Below are positions 1 to 3,312 of a stretch of 7,870 nucleotides of DNA, one piece after another. The first letter of the stretch is position 1. Each line of letters starts with the position of its first letter. Under the pieces are notes generated by a model. That model was not told the DNA's origin and ran no database searches. It worked only from the letters and a program-made list of their open reading frames with translations. Position numbers and translations under genes: made by a program. The stretch comes from Sphingomonadales bacterium (GTDB lineage Bacteria; Pseudomonadota; Alphaproteobacteria; Sphingomonadales; Sphingomonadaceae), in contig JAFLDC010000109.1 in the NCBI GenBank assembly GCA_017302775.1, positions 1 through 7,870 of the forward strand, given 5' to 3'.

Positions 1-406
1 ATGTGCCTAGCGCAAAGCAGGCTCCCATAACCAGGCAAATGGCGGACGACCAAAAGGCGAAAGTGGGCCATTGTTCTGGCGCCCACAGTGAGGGCACCGC
101 GCCGATGGCGGCGCGCGCCAGCAGGACCGAAGCGATTGCGACTAGCGCGGTCCGGCTTAGCGGCAAGGGGCGAAATTTCCCTGCGGCACCGAATGCGAAC
201 AGGGCCCAGACGGCCAGAACGCCGGCGATGACCAGGGTCACCATGGCCGGCACCCAAGATCCGCGCGCGGCGGCTTGCGCCATACCTTCACCGGCTCCGA
301 AGAACCGGTACCAGTCAGGCCCGCCGAGTATCACGGCGATATGCAGCAGGCTTGCCGCCACGCTCATCCAGCCGGCAGCATTCAGCCAGGGCCGGCCCGC
401 AACCAT
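1..406 (-). CDS. Small multi-pass membrane protein, partial (C-terminus beyond left edge)
   Basis: This reading frame starts with ATG at 406-404 and stays open to the window edge (135 codons, no stop seen). The A of its ATG is the last base of the scoA stop codon (TGATG), so translation is probably coupled to scoA; no good Shine-Dalgarno of its own is visible. The product is hydrophobic, with about four predicted membrane helices at residues 9-29, 53-74, 84-103 and 115-134. Helices 1 and 2 are separated by a Gly/Trp-containing loop (GGPDWYRFFGAGEGMAQAAA, residues 28-47), and a basic stretch (KFRPLPLSR) lies between helices 2 and 3. I do not recognise a named family. The layout resembles short uncharacterised membrane proteins of sphingomonads, but that is from memory. 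A link to CoA-transferase function is only inferred from the gene overlap. Codon use matches the neighbours. Confidence 0.72.
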   Translation of the reverse strand, partial: MVAGRPWLNAAGWMSVAASLLHIAVILGGPDWYRFFGAGEGMAQAAARGSWVPAMVTLVIAGVLAVWALFAFGAAGKFRPLPLSRTALVAIASVLLARAAIGAVPSLWAPEQWPTFAFWSSAICLVMGACFALGT

Positions 407-1116
407 CAGCCGACATCCGCGGCACGCGTGGTGCGGAACTCGATCTTCTTGTCATAGGGGCTGCCGTTGATCAGCCGCTGGACATAGACCCCGGGCAGGT
501 GGATCGCATCGGGATCAAGCTGTCCCGGCTCGACGATCTCCTCCACCTCGACCACGCACACCTTGCCGCACTGGGCGGCGGGAACATTGAAATTGCGTGC
601 CGTCTTGCGGAACACGACGTTGCCGGTGGTATCGGCCTTCCAGCCCTTGACCAGCGCCAGGTCGGCAAAGATGCCTTGCTCCAGAATGTATTCCTCGCCG
701 TTGAAGAGCTTGCTTTCCTTGCCTTCGGCCACCAGCGTGCCAACCCCGGTCTTGGTGTAGAAGCCAGGGATGCCGGCGCCGCCGGCGCGCATCCGCTCTG
801 CCAGCGTACCTTGCGGGCAGAATTCCACCTCCAGCTCGCCAGACAGGTACTGACGCTCAAACTCCTTGTTCTCACCCACGTAGGACGAGATCATCTTGCG
901 GACCTGGCGGGTGCGCAGCAACTTGCCGATGCCCTGATTGTCGATCCCGGCATTGTTGGAGGCGAAAGTCAGATCCTTGACCCCGGAGGCCTGAACCGCA
1001 TCCAGCAGCCGATCGGGAATTCCGCACAGCCCGAACCCGCCGCTGGCGATCAGCAAGCCGTCTTTCAGCAGTCCATCAAGGGCACTGGCGGCATCGGGAT
1101 AGATTTTCTGAGCCAT
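406..1116 (-). CDS. scoA: 3-oxoacid (succinyl-CoA:acetoacetate) CoA-transferase subunit A
   Basis: The product has 236 residues, the usual length for a bacterial ScoA/PcaI-type subunit (family I CoA-transferase). Such enzymes move CoA from succinyl-CoA to a 3-oxoacid such as acetoacetate in the cytoplasm, for ketone-body or aromatic-acid breakdown and polyhydroxybutyrate recycling. The subunit A signature is clear at residues 19-34 ([16 protein letters not shown]), followed by family blocks [19 protein letters not shown] (about 104-122) and [20 protein letters not shown] further on. The catalytic glutamate of these enzymes sits in subunit B, which is absent from the window. The start is ATG at 1116-1114, because GGAGGA lies three bases upstream; a GTG five codons earlier (1131) overlaps no better site. 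The membrane gene follows with a one-base overlap. The substrate (acetoacetate or 3-oxoadipate) cannot be fixed from sequence alone; I favour acetoacetate. Confidence 0.93.
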   Translation of the reverse strand: MAQKIYPDAASALDGLLKDGLLIASGGFGLCGIPDRLLDAVQASGVKDLTFASNNAGIDNQGIGKLLRTRQVRKMISSYVGENKEFERQYLSGELEVEFCPQGTLAERMRAGGAGIPGFYTKTGVGTLVAEGKESKLFNGEEYILEQGIFADLALVKGWKADTTGNVVFRKTARNFNVPAAQCGKVCVVEVEEIVEPGQLDPDAIHLPGVYVQRLINGSPYDKKIEFRTTRAADVG

Positions 1117-1119
1117 GGT

Positions 1120-1125
1120 TCCTCC
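1120..1125 (-). promoter_or_regulatory. Ribosome binding site of scoA, fixes the start
   Basis: On the minus strand GGAGGA is followed by ACC and then ATG at 1116. This strong Shine-Dalgarno supports the ATG at 1116 rather than the in-frame GTG at 1131, which would put the site inside the coding region. Confidence 0.8.
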
Positions 1126-1145
1126 AAACACGAAACGCTGCGGCT

Positions 1146-1175
1146 ATTTGAAGCGGGCTTTGCTGGCAATTGCAA
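1146..1175 (-). promoter_or_regulatory. Candidate proximal promoter of scoA
   Basis: On the minus strand, TTGCAA (1175-1170) and TCAAAT (1151-1146) are 18 bases apart and match the sigma-70 -35/-10 consensus at 4 of 6 positions each. The predicted start near 1139 would give a leader of about 23 bases containing the Shine-Dalgarno. The -35 lies within the 8-bp palindrome GCAATTGC (1166-1173). This is prediction by eye only. Confidence 0.4.
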
Positions 1176-1188
1176 CAAACGCCGCTCT

Positions 1189-1207
1189 GCTTGCACGCTT
1201 TGCAAGC
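1189..1207. promoter_or_regulatory. Inverted repeat upstream of scoA, possible operator
   Basis: GCTTGCA and TGCAAGC form perfect 7-bp arms around a 5-base spacer (core TTGC-N7-GCAA). The centre lies about 59 bases upstream of the start predicted for the proximal scoA promoter. The core satisfies the T-N11-A pattern with dyad symmetry known for LysR-type regulators. No regulator gene is in the window, so the binding protein is unknown. If transcription begins further upstream, the same sequence could instead fold as an RNA hairpin in the leader. Confidence 0.45.
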
Positions 1208-1275
1208 ATGGAAGCGCAATGACGCCGGACATTCACAGCCACGGCCATGTGAAAATCAGAAAATATCTTTGTTTC

Positions 1276-1303
1276 AGAGTAGTCTGCACGGAAAGAGTGT
1301 CAA
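1276..1303 (-). promoter_or_regulatory. Candidate distal promoter of scoA
   Basis: On the minus strand a perfect TTGACA (1303-1298) is followed after 16 bases by TACTCT (1281-1276). The -35 is consensus; the -10 matches at only 3 of 6 positions. Transcription from here would give a leader of roughly 150 bases containing the 1189-1207 dyad. Confidence 0.35.
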
Positions 1304-1310
1304 CTTTACC

Positions 1311-1334
1311 AAACCACGTTCGGCTGTGTGGTTT
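1311..1334. promoter_or_regulatory. Inverted repeat AAACCAC-N10-GTGGTTT, possible regulator site
   Basis: Two perfect 7-bp arms are separated by 10 bases, just upstream of the TTGACA at 1303-1298 and 60 bases beyond the end of the HAD gene. The centre-to-centre arm spacing (17 bases, about 1.6 helical turns) is more typical of a protein site than of a terminator, and no T-run follows on either strand. Confidence 0.4.
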
Positions 1335-1393
1335 CAAGCCTGACTATGCCACGCCGCCCCGATGTAGGAAAACCGCCCATCGCCGGTGCAGCC

Positions 1394-2053
1394 TTACCCC
1401 GGCAGGTCCAGCCCCAGCACGGTCCCAAGGTCCGCCAGCGCCTGCTGTCCGCTCACCACCTTGATCGCGTGCATGCCCAGTTGCGCCGCAGGTTTGCAGT
1501 TGATCCCCAGATCATCAAGGTAGATGCACTGTGCGGGTTCCAGCCCCAGCTTTTCGCACATCATCTGGTAGATCCGCGGATCGGGCTTGCGCACACCGGC
1601 CTTGGAACTTTCGATGGTGTGTTCGAACCGGGCAAAGACCTGCTCATAGGCATCCTTGGCGTCGCCGCTGCGGGCCATGCCGGCGCCGTGCCCGGCCGGG
1701 ACGTTGTTGGTGATGCAGGCCAGCCGGTACCCTTGCGCCTTCAGGGTATCCAGCGCGGCGACCATCGCCGGGCGAATCGAACCGGACAGGACGGCCAGCA
1801 CCGCGCGCCCTTCCAGCGGATGGCCCAGGGCCTCGGCCTCCGCCTCGAACAGGACGTCAAAGGTCCGGGCGTCGATCTCGGCCCGTTCAAACCGCGCCCA
1901 GGCATTGTTATGCGGGTTGGCGGCATTGACCCGGCGGATGAAATCGGTGGGCAGGCCGCGCTCATCCTCCAGCCGGTTGAACGCTTCAAACGGCGACGCC
2001 GTAATGACCCCGCCAAAATCGAAGATGACCGCCTGGAATCGCGAATCTGCCAA
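1394..2053 (-). CDS. HAD-superfamily hydrolase, subfamily IA (sEH-N/ACAD10-like phosphatase)
   Basis: The product has 219 residues with the full HAD-IA layout. Motif I is FDFGGV (nucleophile Asp12), motif II TNN (Thr115), motif III KPDP (Lys156), motif IV LDDLG (Asp180/Asp181), and a helical cap lies between motifs I and II (about residues 20-90). These enzymes hydrolyse small phosphate esters in the cytoplasm through an aspartyl-phosphate intermediate. Position Asp+2, the general acid/base in most HAD phosphatases, is Gly14. The DxGG form with a LDDLGxNxKxA tail recalls the N-terminal domains of soluble epoxide hydrolase and of ACAD10, and E. coli YihX also has Gly there. Catalytic activity is therefore possible but not certain, and the substrate is unknown. 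The start is TTG at 2053, set by AGGAGG five bases upstream. The gene is divergent from the stress-protein gene and same-strand with scoA after a 277-base gap. Confidence 0.9.
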   Translation of the reverse strand: MADSRFQAVIFDFGGVITASPFEAFNRLEDERGLPTDFIRRVNAANPHNNAWARFERAEIDARTFDVLFEAEAEALGHPLEGRAVLAVLSGSIRPAMVAALDTLKAQGYRLACITNNVPAGHGAGMARSGDAKDAYEQVFARFEHTIESSKAGVRKPDPRIYQMMCEKLGLEPAQCIYLDDLGINCKPAAQLGMHAIKVVSGQQALADLGTVLGLDLPG

Positions 2054-2058
2054 ATCGG

Positions 2059-2064
2059 CCTCCT
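2059..2064 (-). promoter_or_regulatory. Ribosome binding site supporting a TTG start
   Basis: On the minus strand AGGAGG is followed by CCGAT and then TTG at 2053-2051, ideal spacing. The reading frame aligns with the HAD family from residue 7 on, and motif I sits only 12 residues in, so no later ATG is plausible. Confidence 0.75.
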
Positions 2065-2097
2065 GTGTTACACTGCGGCCCTGACCGAAGCGGGCAT

Positions 2098-2111
2098 TTG
2101 ACGCAAGTCAT
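2098..2111 (+). promoter_or_regulatory. FNR/FixK-type box upstream of the usp gene
   Basis: The sequence TTGAC-GCAA-GTCAT matches the CRP/FNR-family consensus TTGAY-N4-RTCAA at every fixed position except the last base. Its centre (2104.5) is 41.5 bases upstream of about 2146, the start expected from a weak -10 (CACAGT, 2134-2139). This is the canonical class II activator position. Universal stress protein genes are often controlled by FNR/FixK/Dnr proteins in proteobacteria (family knowledge). Confidence 0.55.
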
Positions 2112-2133
2112 GGCGGCGCGCGTCACCCGCCTG

Positions 2134-2139
2134 CACAGT
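2134..2139 (+). promoter_or_regulatory. Candidate -10 of the usp gene
   Basis: CACAGT matches the -10 consensus at 3 of 6 positions and has no good -35, as expected for an activator-dependent promoter. It was chosen partly because of its spacing to the FNR-type box, so the two calls are not independent. Confidence 0.3.
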
Positions 2140-2162
2140 GACCCGCGAAAAGGAGAAGGACG

Positions 2163-2948
2163 ATGCGCTCCATTCTTGTACAGGCTGGCCGTGACAGGGG
2201 CATGGCGGCCCGGCTTGATACCGCGATGAACCTGGCCCGCAGCCTTGACGGGCATGTCACCCTGGCGATCGACACCCCGATCGATCAGTTCGTGGCGGTC
2301 GATCCCTATGGCGGGACGTTCGTCGCGCGTGAGGCGCTGGATGCGGCGCTGGCCGCCGACGATGCCCTGGCCGAAGCCTTCGCCGGGCGCCTTGGGGCGG
2401 ATGACGTGCCGTTCGATGTGGTCCAGTTCGAAATCCAGCCGCTGGAGGCCATGATTGCGGCCGCGCGGCTCGCCGATCTGGCAATCGTATCGCGCGATAG
2501 CGGCTTTGCCGGCGATCTGGCGGCAGAGGCAGGTTGTCCGGTACTGGTGATGTCGCCGGGGCAGACCCTGCAACTTCCGCTCAGACGGGCCTGCATCGCC
2601 TGGGATGGCAGCGAACGGGCCGCCGCCGCGCTGCGCGCCTGCACGACCTTGCTGCGGGATTGCGCGGAAGTGCATGTGCTGACGGTGCAAAGTGAAGCCG
2701 CCCCCGAGTTTCCGTCAACCGATGCGCTGCGTTATCTGGCACGGCACGGGATCAAAGGTGAGCTGCACGAACTGATCAAGGGCGATTCGATCGAAGAAAC
2801 GCTGGCTGCCGCGGTCAGCCGGTTGCGCGGCGAACTGCTGGTCATGGGTGCCTTCGGCCACAGCCGGCTGCGCGAACTGCTGTTTGGCGGGGTATCGCGC
2901 TATTTCCTGGATGATCACGGGGGGCCGCCGCTGCTGATGGCGCATTAG
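2163..2948 (+). CDS. Universal stress protein, tandem UspA-like domains
   Basis: The product has 261 residues and contains two Usp folds. The N-terminal half (about 1-135) ends in a degenerate nucleotide loop (ADLAIVSRDSGFAGDLA, 104-120). The C-terminal half (about 142-261) begins with IAWDGSERAAAAL and carries the ATP-binding motif G-x2-G-x9-G (Gly229, Gly232, Gly242, within MGAFGHSRLRELLFGG). So only the second domain probably binds ATP. Such proteins are cytoplasmic and help cells survive starvation, low oxygen or redox stress; the exact biochemical role is usually unknown. AGGAG lies seven bases before the ATG at 2163. The gene is alone on its strand, with an FNR-type box upstream suggesting induction at low oxygen. 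No intrinsic terminator follows directly; the first strong one is 230 bases downstream and may belong to a separate small RNA. Confidence 0.93.
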   Translation: MRSILVQAGRDRGMAARLDTAMNLARSLDGHVTLAIDTPIDQFVAVDPYGGTFVAREALDAALAADDALAEAFAGRLGADDVPFDVVQFEIQPLEAMIAAARLADLAIVSRDSGFAGDLAAEAGCPVLVMSPGQTLQLPLRRACIAWDGSERAAAALRACTTLLRDCAEVHVLTVQSEAAPEFPSTDALRYLARHGIKGELHELIKGDSIEETLAAAVSRLRGELLVMGAFGHSRLRELLFGGVSRYFLDDHGGPPLLMAH

Positions 2949-2949
2949 C

Positions 2950-2969
2950 CGCAGCGCGCGCGTGCTGCG
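2950..2969 (+). other. Short GC hairpin just after the usp stop
   Basis: CGCAGC and GCTGCG form a perfect 6-bp stem with an 8-base loop, two bases after the stop codon. No T-run follows, so it is not a good intrinsic terminator. It may be a 3'-end-stabilising structure, or chance in GC-rich DNA. Confidence 0.25.
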
Positions 2970-3076
2970 CTGCGACAAGGATCACTTCGCAACTGCACAG
3001 CACGGCCTTTGCGGCGGTACTGGCGGTGTGGCTACGGATCGGCAGTCCGCCATTCTTGCGCGAAACTGAACGCCTG

Positions 3077-3099
3077 TTGCAAATTACGCAACATAAAAT
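3077..3099 (+). promoter_or_regulatory. Candidate promoter with overlapping inverted repeat (for the putative sRNA)
   Basis: TAAAAT at 3094-3099 matches the -10 consensus at 5 of 6 positions, which stands out in DNA this GC-rich. No clear -35 lies 16-18 bases upstream. Instead, TTGC-N7-GCAA (3077-3091, extended to GTTGC/GCAAC) fills the spacer, where a bound protein could control the promoter. The predicted start is near 3106. Confidence 0.4.
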
Positions 3100-3105
3100 G
3101 ATCTT

Positions 3106-3212
3106 TTCGCACTTGCACAATAAGCGGCCCTGCCTCATTTAGAGCCTGCCTTTCAGGCATCCTCTCCCAAAACTTCCCAAGGCCGGGTCGGAAACGACCC
3201 GGCCATTTTTTT
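3106..3212 (+). ncRNA. Putative small regulatory RNA of about 105 nt
   Basis: Nothing in 2949-3312 is convincingly coding. From the start predicted by the TAAAAT box to the end of the T-run, the transcript would contain a small hairpin (GCCTG/CAGGC, 3144-3148 with 3154-3158, loop CCTTT), then a CU-rich, probably single-stranded linker (TCCTCTCCC near 3159-3167, then a second TTCCC near 3174-3178). It ends in a perfect intrinsic terminator. Hairpin, C/U-rich linker and terminator is a common trans-acting sRNA layout in alphaproteobacteria, where CU-rich loops pair with Shine-Dalgarno regions. Alternatives are the extended 3' UTR of the usp mRNA, or the leader of the downstream ATPase gene with an attenuator. 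No known RNA family is recognised. Confidence 0.45.
3181..3212 (+). terminator. Strong intrinsic (Rho-independent) terminator
   Basis: GGCCGGGTCG and CGACCCGGCC form a perfect 10-bp stem closed by a GAAA tetraloop (3191-3194). One A and seven T (3206-3212) follow. It works only in the plus direction; the opposite strand has no T-run. It lies 230 bases after the usp stop and 100 bases before the ATPase start, so it separates the two genes. Confidence 0.92.
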
Positions 3213-3235
3213 GCGCGTTTCGGGCGGTCTGGTCG

Positions 3236-3255
3236 CCGCCGGTTCACCGCCGGTT
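3236..3255 (+). repeat. Direct repeat CCGCCGGTT x2 before the ATPase gene
   Basis: Two identical 9-base copies (3236-3244 and 3247-3255) are separated by CA, giving an 11-base period, about one helical turn. The second copy touches the candidate -35. Such spacing allows a regulator to bind both copies on one DNA face, but chance similarity in GC-rich DNA is possible. Confidence 0.4.
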
Positions 3256-3283
3256 TGCAATTGCGCCCACCAGTTCCTAGCTT
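3255..3283 (+). promoter_or_regulatory. Candidate promoter of the CDC48-like ATPase gene
   Basis: TTGCAA (3255-3260, 4 of 6) and TAGCTT (3278-3283, 3 of 6) are 17 bases apart, with a predicted start near 3290 and a leader of about 23 bases. As in the proximal scoA promoter, the -35 is part of the palindrome GCAATTGC (3257-3264). A promoter is expected here because a strong terminator lies just upstream. Confidence 0.35.
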
Positions 3284-3312
3284 TGCCGCTCAACGCAAAA
3301 CGGGAATCCTTC

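Larger units (their letters stand above)
1132..1393. other. Intergenic region between HAD gene and scoA
   Basis: This gap is more AT-rich than the flanking genes. It holds two candidate minus-strand promoters and two perfect 7-bp dyads, listed separately. No RNA gene or small coding sequence with a ribosome binding site was found in it, and no intrinsic terminator follows the HAD gene. Confidence 0.6.

Noticed and set aside
1117..1131. GTG start for scoA at 1131
   Set aside because: The GGAGGA ribosome binding site lies between this GTG and the ATG at 1116, so it can only serve the ATG.
352..1464. 370-codon open frame on the plus strand opposite scoA
   Set aside because: It is antisense to a clear CoA-transferase gene, has no domain I recognise, and spans the promoter region; GC-rich DNA leaves such frames open by chance.
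2842..3138. 98-codon minus-strand open frame over the usp end and the gap
   Set aside because: It overlaps the usp gene antisense and has no ribosome binding site or recognisable domain.
3098..3142. 14-codon open frame (ATG at 3098) in the gap before the ATPase gene
   Set aside because: There is no Shine-Dalgarno, and the ATG overlaps the candidate -10, so it would not be in the predicted transcript.
3211..3312. Upstream extension of the ATPase gene to a TTG at 3211
   Set aside because: The TTG is the end of the terminator T-run and the extra 34 residues do not resemble the CDC48 N-domain, which begins properly after the ATG at 3313.
3213..3312. Attenuator or riboswitch leader for the ATPase gene using the terminator at 3181-3212
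   Set aside because: No convincing antiterminator pairing with the stem arms was found, and a separate promoter can be proposed downstream of the terminator; kept only as an alternative to the small-RNA reading.
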